Shown one piece after another: positions 1-11,486 of a stretch of 64,000 nucleotides of DNA. Position 1 is the first letter of the stretch, and each line of letters opens with the position of its first letter. The position numbers were made by a program, and so were the translations under genes. Source of the stretch: Monoplex corrugatus (taxonomy: Eukaryota; Mollusca; Gastropoda; Littorinimorpha; Ranellidae); the NCBI GenBank assembly GCA_030674185.1, contig CM060315.1, positions 86,261,579 to 86,325,578 on the forward strand, written 5' to 3'. The notes below the pieces were generated by a model. It saw only the letters and a list, made by a program, of their open reading frames with translations, was not told where the DNA came from and did not search any database.

Positions 1-235
1 CTGCCTTACGACCCTCTCTCTCTCTCTCTGATTTTCGCCCTTAATAGTTCACAAGATGTTTCATGATTTAGACTACCGGGATAAACTTTCATGGGCATCA
101 AATGTTTGGATGTGATTTGCTTTTCTCTGGGGATATCAAGGAGTTGAAAATGTAAATTGTTTGAAATGTTTCAAATAAACTCTATAAGGAAATGGAAATG
201 AAAGTGACTACCAGAGTTCATGCTGACAGAAACCA

Positions 236-425
236 GAAACACGAAAATAGAACGAGAATGCGTAATTAGAACACAAAACAAGACAGGCCCCAAATGTTTG
301 GCCATCTGGCTTTTGTCAAGAGTACGAAAAGGACAAGGATACTCAACCACATGAAGAGAGCACTGTTTCACGCATGCCGAAAACACTTATGACCAAGACA
401 AACCCGATACAGACGCACAGAGAAA
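236..425 (-). repeat. Interspersed repeat, GCCAGcTGGCC family, copy 1
   Basis: Read on the minus strand, this stretch has a core of the form GACAAAAGCCAGATGGCC followed by a T-rich tail with CTTGTTTTGT. The same order of motifs occurs at 44905-45010 (minus), 45050-45200 (plus), 45305-45425 (minus) and 60555-60670 (plus). The shared core is about 110-130 bases. No open frame or RNA polymerase III box is evident, so it is an unclassified short interspersed repeat. The homology is by eye and diverged. Confidence 0.6.
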
Positions 426-1053
426 CCATCCACATCTGAAGGAGAATGCACAGTCCAAACTTTATAAAAGGAAAGCAGAAGTGTTTTATTTTCATACATA
501 TTATCATATAATTGAAGTGTTAATAAGAGTTCGTTTCAGTTATGTTGTGATTTAACTTACCTTGGTTTGGACTGACTTTTCAGAAAATTTCTGTGAACTG
601 ATTCAAAGTGAATACTTGAAATGATCTCGTATACTGGTAGAATGCTACAGAGTCCAGACCCTTTAGAATAGGAAATCAGTCTTTGAGAAGAAATAAAAAT
701 AACTTTGTCGTATTTTTGAAGACTGGTGGTATTATCTGTTAGTGATTAGCGTCATTTTCATTTGGACCTAAGACAGAGTAACGTCCCTTGGATATACAGG
801 CGCCACGAAGCCAATGTTCAACGAGCTGGACGACTCTCGTGTACTTTCTCGACACAGATAGGTAGAAAACATCACAGCTAGTTTTCACGTTTAGCCGCTG
901 TGAATCTTTTGGTGCTTTCTTCGTCAAGGTATTCTGCATCAAGGCCATGGTACCTGCTATCTGCATTTTGTTGTCGAGATTGAAGAGGCATGTGGTTTAT
1001 CAGTCTTGGATGATATGAAAGAATGTTGATCTGTTTCTTTTCGTTTGCAATTT
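426..1053. other. No recognisable feature
   Basis: AT-rich DNA with only short spurious open frames. I see no exon-like frame, no tandem structure and no similarity to the repeat families found elsewhere in the window. Confidence 0.5.
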
Positions 1054-1460
1054 CGTTTGTGTATGTGTGTTATGTGTGTGTGTGTTATGTGTGTTATTAT
1101 GGTGTGTGTATATGTGTTGTAGTGTGTGTGTGTATATGTGTTGTGTGTGTATAGTGTGTGTGTTGTGTATGTATACGTGTGTTGTGTGTGTATTGTGTGT
1201 ATGTGTATTGTGTGTGTGTGTACGTGTGTGTATAGTGTGTGTATGTGTATGTGTGTTTATGTGTAGTGTGTGTTGTTGTGTGTGTGTAATGTTGTGTATA
1301 GTGTGTGTATGTGTTATGTGTGTGTTGTTGTGTATGTGTGTGTGTATAGTGTGTGTTGTATGTGTGTGTATCATTGTATGTGTATATGTGTGTTATGTGA
1401 ATGTATTAATGTGGTGTATGGTGTGTATGTGTTGTGTAACGTGTGTTGTAGTGGTGGTAG
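1054..1460. repeat. Degenerate (TG)n microsatellite
   Basis: About 400 bases of alternating TG runs broken by TA, TTG and ATG. The strand asymmetry and low complexity produce open frames on both strands that are not genes. Alternating purine-pyrimidine DNA of this length can adopt Z-DNA, which is general knowledge and not shown here. Confidence 0.95.
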
Positions 1461-1599
1461 TGTAGTCATTGGTCAATGTACACACATCAGTTGTAGGGCA
1501 ACAACTGTAATAATGATACAGCAAAAAAGTGAAAAGAAGGAACGATGTGGGAGACAGTGGGATGTAGATTAGCAAATCCAGTGATAGATAGGACAGGGA

Positions 1600-3665
1600 G
1601 TGGAATGGATACAGCAACATCCCAGTTGATAAGAAGGACACAGTGGTCTGTCACAGCTGGACATGGATACAGCACATCCAGTGATAAGCACACATGGTCT
1701 GTCACAGCGCTGATACAGACACCAGTTGATAAGATAGGACACAGTGGTCTGTCACAGCTGGACATGGATACAGCAACATCCCAGTTGATAAGATAGGACA
1801 CAGTGGTCTGTCAACAGCCTGGACATGGATACAGCAACATCCCAGTTGATAAGATAGGACACAGTGGTCTGTCAACAGGCTGGACATGGATACAGCAACA
1901 TCCCAGTTGATAAGATAGGACACAGTGGTCTGTCAACAGCTGGACATGGATACAGCAACATCCCAGTTGATAAGATAGGACACAGTGGTCTGTCACAGCT
2001 GGACATGGATACAGCAACATCCCAGTTGATAAGATAGGACACAGTGGTCTGTCAACAGCTGGACATGGATACAGCAACATCCCAGTTGATAAGATAGGAC
2101 ACAGTGGTCTGTCACAGCTGGACAAGGATACAGCAACATCCCAGTTGATAAGATAGGACACAGTGGTCTGTCACAGCTCAGGACATGGATACAGCAACAT
2201 CCCAGTTGATAAGACAGGACACAGTGGTCTGTCACAGCCTGGACAAGGATACAGCAACATCCCAGTTGATAAGACAGGACACAGTGGTCTGTCACATGCT
2301 AAGGACAGGATACAGCAACATCCCAGTTGATAAGACAGGACACAGTGGTCTGTCACAGCTATCAAGGACAAGGATACAGCAACATCCCAGTTGATAAGAC
2401 AGGACACAGTGGTCTGTCACAGCTTACAGGACAAGGATACAGCAACATCCCAGTTGATAAGACAGGACACATGGTCTGTCACATGCTATACAAGGACAAG
2501 GATACAGCAACATCCCAGTTGATAAGACAGGACACACTGGTCTGTCACATGCTATACAAGGACAAGGACACAGCAACATCCCAGTTGATAAGACAGGACA
2601 CACTGGTCTGTCACAGCTATACAAGGACAGGACACAGCAACATCCCAGTTGATAAGACAGGACACATGGTCTGTCACATGCTATACAAGACAAGGATACA
2701 GCAACATCCCAGTTGATAAGACAGGACACATGGTCTGTCACATGCTATACAAGGACAAGGATACAGCAACATCCCAGTTGATAAGACAGGACACATGGTC
2801 TGTCACATGCTATACAAGGACAAGGATACAGCAACATCCCAGTTGATAAGACAGGACACACTGGTCTGTCACATGCTATACAAGACAAGGATACAGCAAC
2901 ATCCCAGTTGATAAGACAGGACACAGTGGTCTGTCACATGCTATACAAGAACAAGGATACAGCAACATCCCAGTTGATAAGACAGGACACAGTGGTCTGT
3001 CACATGCTATACAAGAACAAGGATACAGCAACATCCCAGTTGATAAGACAGGACACATGGTCTGTCACATGCTATACAAGAACAAGGATACAGCAACATC
3101 CCAGTGATAAGACAGGACACAGTGGTCTGTCACATGCTATACAAGAACAAGGATACAGCAACATCCCAGTGATAAGACAGGACACAGTGGTCTGTCACAT
3201 GCTATACAAGAACAAGGATACAGCAACATCCCAGTAGATAAGACAGGACACAGTGGTCTGTCACATGCTATACAAGAACAAGGATACAGCAACATCCCAG
3301 TAGATAAGACAGGACACAGTGGTCTGTCACATGCTATACAAGAACAAGGATACAGCAACATCCCAGTAGATAAGACAGGACACAGTGGTCTGTCACATGC
3401 TATACAAGAACAAGGATACAGCAACATCCCAGTAGATAAGACAGGACACAGTGGTCTGTCACATGCTATACAAGAACAAGGATACAGCAACATCCCAGTA
3501 GATAAGACAGGACACAGTGGTCTGTCACATGCTATACAAGAACAAGGATACAGCAACATCCCAGTTGATAAGACAGGACACAGTGGTCTATCACATGCTA
3601 TACAAGAACAAGGATACAGCAACATCCCAGTAGATAAGACAGGACACAGTGGTTTGTCACAGGCT
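1600..3665. repeat. Minisatellite, 59-66 bp unit, about 33 copies
   Basis: The landmarks ACAGCAACATCCCAG and GGACACAGTGGTCTGTCACA recur throughout. Spacing between successive CAGCAACAT motifs is 59-61 bases on the left (1771, 1832, 1893, 1953, 2012, 2072, 2131) and 66 bases around 2894-3026. Left units read GATAGGACA with a short CACAGCTGGACATGG linker. Right units read GACAGGACA with a longer ATGCTATACAAGAACAAGG linker. The array is therefore a gradient of at least two subfamilies. One internal block changes GTTGATAAG to GTAGATAAG. Confidence 0.97.
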
Positions 3666-4004
3666 GGAGAAGGACACAGCGTACAGGAGGGTATAACAAC
3701 AATAACCACAGACAAGATGCTGAAACTTGTTCACTCTATTTGTTAACTTTAGCTCTCAACTCTGCTCTCTTCATTCAGGCGCTCTTTTACCAACAGATAC
3801 ATGGAATAGCTTTGTACTCCAGTACCAGTCTGTACATGAAAAGAAAAAAAAAGAACTTAACCCCCCCCCCCATCCCCCCAGTACTCCGAAAATTACAGAT
3901 AGGTGCATTCACTCAAAAACAATGCACACAGCAGCTGCATTTGTGAACACTTTATTAGAGAACACTGCACAAGGACAGGACACATATCGGTATTTTCTTT
4001 CACT
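3666..4004. other. No recognisable feature; poly-C run
   Basis: Non-repetitive flank of the minisatellite with a C-rich run at about 3862-3880. The short open frames here lack any protein-like pattern. Confidence 0.5.
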
Positions 4005-4720
4005 CTATACGGCCATTTCTTCAAGGTCCTGCTGGATGGCCATTTGTTGATCAGAAGATGTACATGGCCCTGTCTTCCATGGCTCCACTTTGATACAAGC
4101 GATGTGGTCTTTGTGACTGTGGGGGCAGGTTGGTGAAGGCGTCAGCTGTTGATATGTAGGACGTTCAGCAGGTTGTGAGCAGTGTGGAACCTCATTACCA
4201 CCACTTGCCTGCTCCCTGCACACAAGATGCTACATCCCTTCTCTGTCCATGCTTCTGGTTGTAGCCCACATTGTTTTTGTCTGCTTGGTATCGCTAGCTC
4301 AGGTACCGTCTGGCTTCCTGATATCCCACAGTGCCTGTGGAGATCCAGCACGCAGACTACTATGCTGATTCTTCTGACTTGCTGACCGCCCTTAGCTAGG
4401 TAGGGGAGCTTGTCATTCGTGCAGGATCTGAGAGTAAGACCATTCGTTGGCATGTGCCATCTTTTGTATTATGACACACGGAGGCCGCTTGCATGAACGC
4501 CTCTGTTTTAACTCACTAGTTGGTGCGGTGTTTGCCTGTTGGATCACTGGCAGTTGTGGTTTGAGTCCCTGGAACGTTTATGACGATACTTGCTCCCGTG
4601 ATGGTCACAGCATTGGTGGCTGACACATCAGAGTATACATATATTCATGTCTCCTGTTGAGTAACGCTCTTCTGTCATGGCCAGCACCTGGCGTGCTGTG
4701 TCATCTTGCACCTGTGCTGT
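4005..4720 (-). pseudogene. RNase H domain relic of a non-LTR retrotransposon (I-group-like)
   Basis: Translation of the minus strand gives, in order, an ERYSTGDMN segment, a YTD followed by SATNAV and PGTQTTTA (normally the RNase H strand with the first catalytic Asp), TGKHRTN, then DKLPYLAK and, near 4320-4340, HCGISGSQ, which matches the conserved HxGxxGN motif. The downstream zinc-knuckle-like end (CPHSHKDH) is near 4080-4110. Several stops and frame changes interrupt it, and no reverse transcriptase is attached. RNase H domains of this kind occur C-terminal to RT in the I and related clades. It is a dead fragment. Its partner in opposite orientation lies at 4880-5510. Confidence 0.75.
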
Positions 4721-4784
4721 GATGACATGGGGCACATTGCTGTGATGACACGGGGCACATTACTGTGATGACATGGGGCACATT
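4716..4784. repeat. Short tandem repeat, 23 bp x 3
   Basis: Three copies of a 23-base unit containing TGTGATGACATGGGGCACAT start at 4716, 4739 and 4762. They sit in the spacer between the two inverted RNase H relics. Just after them, TTTCAAAGTCT near 4793 pairs with AGACTTTGAAA near 4840, which marks a small inverted repeat at the axis of the larger inverted structure. Confidence 0.85.
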
Positions 4785-4879
4785 GCTGTGGGTTTCAAAG
4801 TCTAGTTCAGCTGTTCTGGCAGTTGCACACCAAACATCAAGACTTTGAAATTCGCATCATTGTCACCCTATCTCAAAAA

Positions 4880-5510
4880 AGCGCAGGTACAAGATGACAC
4901 AGCACACAGAACACTTGCGCTGGCCATAATAGAAGAGCGTTACCCAAAGGAGACATGAATACATATGTACACTGATAGGCCTGGCACCAGTGGCTGGCCT
5001 AACAGGAGAACTGGTACAGGCCAGACACAAACCACAACAACCAATCTTCTTACAGGCAAACACTACATCAACTACTCAGCAGAAACAGAGATGCTCATGT
5101 AAGCAGCATGTACATGGGCTGCGATTCACACAATATAGACGATGACAAATGCTGTCAAGTGGTCTTACTCTCAGACTCCCTTTCTGTTCTCCAGGCCCTG
5201 GAGAATAATAAGCTCCCCCACCTCACCAAGGCCCTCCAGCGAGCTAGAAGAACCAGCGTCCTCCAGCGGATCCCTGCTCAGTGTTGGAAGGCCAAGAAAC
5301 ATGACAGTAGACGAGCTAGACAAGAGACAGGACGAGACAACGGCGTCAGCAACAGCAAGAAGAAGAGCATGGACAGAAAGGGACAACTACCACCTTCTGT
5401 CTACAACTGTCTGAACACACATACGAACCGCATGTTCAAACTGACGCCTTCATCAACCTGCCCCTGTGGTCAAGAGGGCCAAACAGCTAAACATACATAA
5501 CAGCGATGTG
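4880..5510 (+). pseudogene. RNase H domain relic of a non-LTR retrotransposon, inverted partner
   Basis: Plus-strand translation shows an ERYPKET segment, then a TGA at 4956-4958 where the paired copy and family pattern suggest a coding residue, then HMYTD with the first acidic RNase H residue at 4974-4976. It continues with TTTTNLLTGKHYINYSAE, a second segment VVLLSDSLSVLQAL (about 5160-5205), KLPHLTKALQ, and a C-terminal knuckle CPCGQEGQTAKHT ending near 5500. This is the usual order of an RNase H plus tail in RNase H-bearing LINEs. The stop, a frame change near 5100 and the lack of an RT make it non-functional. The 54-bp minisatellite begins about 60 bases downstream. Confidence 0.8.
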
Positions 5511-5562
5511 GCTTCTGTCTGTCGAGTGGAGTGACAGGAGCCATGGCCGACTACAACTCCTC

Positions 5563-7890
5563 TGACCACCAAGCTCCATGACAGCCGGCAGGACATGGAA
5601 ACAACGGCCACAGTCATGACCACCAAGCTCCATGACAGCCAGCAGGACATGGAAACAACGTACACAGTCATGACCACCAAGCTCCATGACAGCCAGCAGG
5701 ACATGGAAACAACGTACACAGTCATGACCACCAAGCTCCATGACAGCCAGCAGGACATGGAAACAACGGCCACAGTCATGACCACCAAGCTCCATGACAG
5801 CCAGCAGGACATGGAAACAACGTACACAGTCATGACCACCAAGCTCCATGACAGCCAGCAGGACATGGAAACAACGTACACAGTCATGACCACCAAGCTC
5901 CATGACAGCCAGCAGGACATGGAAACAACGTACACAGTCATGACCACCAAGCTCCATGACAGCCAGCAGGACATGGAAACAACGGCCACAGTCATGACCA
6001 CCAAGCTCCATGACAGCCAGCAGGACATGGAAACAACGTACACAGTCATGACCACCAAGCTCCATGACAGCCAGCAGGACATGGAAACAACGGCCACAGT
6101 CATGACCACCAAGCTCCATGACAGCCAGCAGGACATGGAAACAACGGCCACAGTCATGACCACCAAGCTCCATGACAGCCAGCAGGACATGGAAACAACG
6201 GCCACAGTCATGACCACCAAGCTCCATGACAGCCAGCAGGACATGGAAACAACGTACACAGTCATGACCACCAAGCTCCATGACAGCCAGCAGGACATGG
6301 AAACAACGTACACAGTCATGACCACCAAGCTCCATGACAGCCAGCAGGACATGGAAACAACGGCCACAGTCATGACCACCAAGCTCCATGACAGCCAGCA
6401 GGACATGGAAACAACGGCCACAGTCATGACCACCAAGCTCCATGACAGCCAGCAGGACATGGAAACAACGTACACAGTCATGACCACCAAGCTCCATGAC
6501 AGCCAGCAGGACATGGAAACAACGGACACAGTCATGACCACCAAGCTCCATGACAGCCAGCAGGACATGGAAACAACGTACACAGTCATGACCACCAAGC
6601 TCCATGACAGCCAGCAGGACATGGAAACAACGGCCACAGTCATGACCACCAAGCTCCATGACAGCCAGCAGGACATGGAAACAACGGCCACAGTCATGAC
6701 CACCAAGCTCCATGACAGCCAGCAGGACATGGAAACAACGGCCACAGTCATGACCACCAAGCTCCATGACAGCCAGCAGGACATGGAAACAACGGCCACA
6801 GTCATGACCACCAAGCTCCATGACAGCCAGCAGGACATGGAAACAACGGCCACAGTCATGACCACCAAGCTCCATGACAGCCAGCAGGACATGGAAACAA
6901 CGGCCACAGTCATGACCACCAAGCTCCATGACAGCCAGCAGGACATGGAAACAACGTACACAGTCATGACCACCAAGCTCCATGACAGCCAGCAGGACAT
7001 GGAAACAACGTACACAGTCATGACCACCAAGCTCCATGACAGCCAGCAGGACATGGAAACAACGGCCACAGTCATGACCACCAAGCTCCATGACAGCCAG
7101 CAGGACATGGAAACAACGGCCACAGTCATGACCACCAAGCTCCATGACAGCCAGCAGGACATGGAAACAACGGCCACAGTCATGACCACCAAGCTCCATG
7201 ACAGCCAGCAGGACATGGAAACAACGTACACAGTCAGGACCACCAAGCTCCATGACAGCCAGCAGGACATGGAAACAACGTACACAGTCATGACCACCAA
7301 GCTCCATGACAGCCAGCAGGACATGGAAACAACGGCCACAGTCATGACCACCAAGCTCCATGACAGCCAGCAGGACATGGAAACAACGTACACAGTCATG
7401 ACCACCAAGCTCCATGACAGCCGGCAGGACATGGAAACAACGTACACAGTCATGACCACCAAGCTCCATGACAGCCAGCAGGACATGGAAACAACGTACA
7501 CAGTCATGACCACCAAGCTCCATGACAGCCAGCAGGACATGGAAACAACGGCCACAGTCATGACCACCAAGCTCCATGACAGCCAGCAGGACATGGAAAC
7601 AACGGCCACAGTCATGACCACCAAGCTCCATGACAGCCAGCAGGACATGGAAACAACGGCCACAGTCATGACCACCAAGCTCCATGACAGCCAGCAGGAC
7701 ATGGAAACAACGGCCACAGTCATGACCACCAAGCTCCATGACAGCCAGCAGGACATGGAAACAACGGCCACAGTCATGACCACCAAGCTCCATGACAGCC
7801 AGCAGGACATGGAAACAACGGCCACAGTCATGACCACCAAGCTCCATGACAGCCAGCAGGACATGGAAACAACGGCCACAGTCATCACCA
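5563..7890. repeat. Minisatellite, 54 bp unit, about 43 copies
   Basis: The unit carries ACCACCAAGCTCCATGACAG followed by CCAGCAGGACATGGAAACAA and is 54 bases, or 18 codons. Copies are almost identical. The main variation is one dinucleotide block, ACGGCC versus ACGTAC, with one ACGGAC at about 6523 and rare single changes (ATG to AGG near 7235, CAG to CGG near 7425). Because 54 is divisible by three and no frame of the unit has a stop on three of the frames, open frames of more than 770 codons run through it on both strands. I regard these as artefacts. The homogeneity points to recent expansion or active gene conversion. Confidence 0.98.
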
Positions 7891-7893
7891 CAT

Positions 7894-8480
7894 GTGGTCT
7901 GGCCATGTAGTAAGTCAGTAAACAAGAGAAAAAAATGGAACAACATGATAATGAGACATAATAGACACCATTTCAAGATGCAAACTACTTACTCTCTTCA
8001 TACGGAAAAAGGCATAAGGACGCTGAAAATTCAAGATGACAACACAAAAAAATAATCTACCTAGCAGCTGACAATTTGACTATATTCGATCCAACTGACA
8101 CAGACAGCAGCCAAGGCATGACCTGTTGTGACTGCTATACTAACCTGTCATCGGTTCCATACGTCTGTGAACACTGCTGAAATTGGGAATATGATTACTT
8201 GCAGTTATACGGCACGGTAAAAATGGCAATATTCATAAACCCGCTTGTACAATTATCTAATGCCATGCACATGGGCATTGCAGCTCACAAAAGCATCAAA
8301 CAATGTGTGACCAATTACTAACGGTCTGATCACATCACCTCGCCTTGCACAGATCTATATCCTTTGAGAAAATCAGAAAGCAGTCTTGACAGAAAAATCA
8401 TGGTGCTCACAGCCCTCAGATTTCACGTTCGCCAACTGCCAAATTCACTTTACAGTGCCAGTCGCCCGGGTGATAACCTG
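7894..8480. other. No recognisable feature
   Basis: Non-repetitive DNA between the 54-bp array and the next interspersed repeat. No convincing coding frame, splice context or known repeat is seen. Confidence 0.5.
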
Positions 8481-8484
8481 CTGC

Positions 8485-8676
8485 GATCTGTCCTTTGACT
8501 CCCACACCCTGTCCACCAGCATCCTGCATTGTCAACCATGCTAGCAAAGCAAAAACAACCCTTTGACTTCCTCCCCTGATCCACCAGCTTGCAGGAAGCT
8601 GATGCATTAGGTGAAAAAGTCAAAGGGTTAAGTTTTGCAGCTGGTGGATAGTGTGTGGGAGACAAAGGGTTAGAGT
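8485..8676. repeat. Palindromic interspersed repeat, CCTTTGACTCCC/CCACCAGC family, copy 1
   Basis: Two forward units (CCTTTGACTCCCACACCCTG then CCACCAGC, and again CCCTTTGACTTCCTCCCCTG then CCACCAGC) are followed by two inverted units (GTCAAAGGGTTAA; GCTGGTGGATAG then GACAAAGGGTTAG). A linker with CTGCATTGTCAACCATGCTA and GCAAAGCAAAA is shared with the copy at 53233-53430/54262-54357. Related copies lie at 26575-26765 and 54895-55330. It resembles a foldback or MITE-like repeat, but no terminal inverted repeat or target-site duplication was delimited. Confidence 0.7.
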
Positions 8677-8681
8677 CCGTA

Positions 8682-9258
8682 CATTGTGCACAGACACTGA
8701 CAGCCGTAATACACCACACGAACCCCCGCCATTGTGCACAGACACTGACAGCCGCAATACACCACACGAACCCCCGCCATTGTGCACAGACACTGACAGC
8801 CGTAATACACCACACGAACCCCCGCCATTGTGCACAGACACTGACAGCCGTAATACACCACACGAACCCCCGCCATTGTGCACAGACACTGACAGCCGCA
8901 ATACACCACACGAACCCCCGCCATTGTGCACAGACACTGACAGCCGTAATACACCACACGAACCCCCGTCATTGTGCACAGACACTGACAGCCGTAATAC
9001 ACCACACGAACCCCCGCCATTGTGCACAGACACTGACAGCCGTAATACACCACACGAACCCCCGCCATTGTGCACAGACACTGACAGCCGCAATACACCA
9101 CACGAACCCCCGCCATTGTGCACAGACACTGACAGCCGTAATACACCACACGAACCCCCGCCATTGTGCACAGACACTGACAGCCGTAATACACCACACG
9201 AACCCCCGCCATTGTGCACAGACACTGACAGCCGCAATACACCACACGAACCCCCGCC
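8682..9258. repeat. Minisatellite, 48 bp unit, 12 copies
   Basis: The unit begins ATTGTGCACAGACACTGACA and ends ACCACACGAACCCCCGCC, 48 bases in all, and 577 bases hold 12 copies. The only regular variation is GCCGTAAT versus GCCGCAAT, plus one GTC for GCC near 8970. Being 16 codons long with stop-free frames, it yields open frames of 190-230 codons on both strands, which I treat as spurious. Confidence 0.98.
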
Positions 9259-9563
9259 AAGTGAAACCGATATGTGTGAGAACACTGTGCCTGTGTGATG
9301 AGTCATGCCAGACTTAATTAATTTGCTGAGCGCACACTAATTTTTCGGTGCTAAACATGTGGCAGAAAGAAGACAAACAAGAGAAAATAAACCGCCAACA
9401 ACAGGGTGCTCCATGGCCTGCATGCAAATGAGGCCCCATAAAACAGAAGAAAAAAGTATCGTTTGCTTAGGACCACATTTCTTATCAAAAGGACTGGGCT
9501 ACCTCCACTTGCCGGGTTATCAGTCCCTTCAGCTCTTTGGACTGGCTGACTAGAGCTCAAGGT
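9259..9563. other. No recognisable feature
   Basis: About 300 bases of non-repetitive spacer between two minisatellites. No coding signature was recognised. Confidence 0.5.
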
Positions 9564-10411
9564 AGTGCTCAACACATACAAACAACAACATTCTGTTGTG
9601 CTCAACACATACAAACAACATTCTGTTGTGCTCAACACGTACAAACAACAACAGTCTGTTGTGCTCAACACATACAAACAACAACAGTCTGTTGTGCTCA
9701 ACACATACAAACAACATTCTGTTGTGCTCAACACATACAAACAACATCTGTTGTGCTCAACACATACAAACAACAGTCTGTTGTGCTCAACACATACAAA
9801 CAACAACAGTCTGTTGTGCTCAACACATACAAACAACAGTCTGTTGTGCTCAACACATACAAACAACATTCTGTTGTGCTCAACACATACAAACAACAGT
9901 CTGTTGTGCTCAACACATACAAACAACAACAGTTGTTGTGCTCAACACATACAAACAACAGTCTGTTGTGCTCAACACATACAAACAACATTCTGTTGTG
10001 CTCAACACATACAAACAACATTCTGTTGTGCTCAACACATACAAACAAGTCTGTTGTGCTCAACACATACAAACAACAGTCTGTTGTGCTCAACACATAC
10101 AAACAACAACAGTCTGTTGTGCTCAACACATACAAACAACAGTCTGTTGTGCTCAACACATACAAACAACAGTCTGTTGTGCTCAACACGTACAAACAAC
10201 AGTCTGTTGTGCTCAACACATACAAACAACAGTCTGTTGTGCTCAACACATACAAACAACAGTCTGTTGTGCTCAACACATACAAACAACAACAGTCTGT
10301 TGTGCTCAACACATACAAACAACTGTCTGTTGTGCTCAACACATACAAACAACAGTCTGTTGTGCTCAACACGTACAAACAACAGTCTGTTGTGCTCAAC
10401 ACATTCAAACA
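9564..10411. repeat. Minisatellite, 27-33 bp unit, 28 copies
   Basis: Twenty-eight copies of CTCAACACATACAAACAACA joined by GTCTGTTGTG or TTCTGTTGTG. Unit length steps by three bases through gain or loss of AAC triplets (27, 30 or 33), with one shorter unit near 10050. The step size suggests slippage in the ACAACA part. It directly abuts the 3' end of an RTE copy. Confidence 0.98.
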
Positions 10412-11486
10412 TCTATCAAATATTTTCTCCCTGGCTCTGCCTGGTGTTGCATGGCGTTGGCGATCATGGCCCTCCATATGAATCTATGCCTTGTTGCTGT
10501 AAGTACATCTTTCACGCTCTCTGTTGTCAGCCAACCAGCATGTCCGTCCAATATGTTCTCCCTGGGTCTACCTTGTGTTCTCTTTCCCTCCAGCTTTCCT
10601 GTTGTGACCAGGTGCTCTAATTTGTGTTTCACCCGATCCAAAGCCTTGGTGTAGTCAACAAAGCATAAATATAAATCATTATTCAACTCGCCGACATCTT
10701 TGTGATAGTCTTAGGATGTATACGGCATTAATAGTTTCTTTCCCTGCAACAAATCCGCACTGTTCTTCTGCTATCTCTCTTTTGATTCTACTCCTTGTCC
10801 TCATCGTGATTATTCTTCTACATGACTCATCAAACTGATTGTACAATGGAGTTTGCATTCCATTGCCCCTGCTTTCTTTCGAAGCGCAATGAAAATCGAT
10901 TTTGACATATCTTGAGGGATCTTTCCAGTGTCATAAATTTCATTCAGGAGGACTTATTTTTTTCAATACCAATCATTTCTGTACTAATACTGTCCGGTCC
11001 TGGGGCCTTTCCCGGTTTCATCTTTTTCAGTGCTGCTCTAACTTCATCTTTCATTATAGGTGGTCCTTCAACGTTCTTTCTTATAATGTGTTCTTCGTTT
11101 CTGTCATTGTCAAAAAGGTCTTTGATGTACTTTCCTCATCTATCTAATGTTTTGTCTTTTTAAATAATAATTTTACCATATTTAGATTTTAAACAACCAG
11201 TTCATGTGTACATCTTTTTCCTGTGGGCGATTGCTTCAATGTTTCTGTGCATAAGTTGAGGATCTGTTTTGTGTCGGTCTTCTATTTCCTTGTACTTTGT
11301 TTCCAGCCAGGCTTACATAGCTTACTTGCACCTATTCCCGATTTCCTTGCGTATGTTTTTGTATCTTCCTCTTTTCCCTTTGCCCTCCTCCGTCCAAGCC
11401 TAAAATTTCTTCTGTCATCCAGGTCTTTTTCGCTTTTCTTTCAAGGATTTCTTCACAAGCTTCATTTATCGAATTTTTAAACTTTG

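Noticed and set aside
4490..4575. tRNA-like SINE head (ACTCACTAGTTGGTG ... GGTTTGAGTCCC)
   Set aside because: The stretch is explained by the minus-strand RNase H relic (PGTQTTTA...TGKHRTN), which aligns with its inverted partner at 4968-5080.
5453..7976. Open frames of 771 to 829 codons on both strands
   Set aside because: They are produced by a 54-bp repeat whose length is a multiple of three and that lacks stops in several frames. Three overlapping long frames cannot all be genes, variation is not synonymous, and no start context or unique domain exists.
9564..10411. CRISPR-like array (28 repeats near 30 bp)
   Set aside because: There are no unique spacers: the whole 27-33 bp period is repeated. 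The context is eukaryotic with no cas genes.
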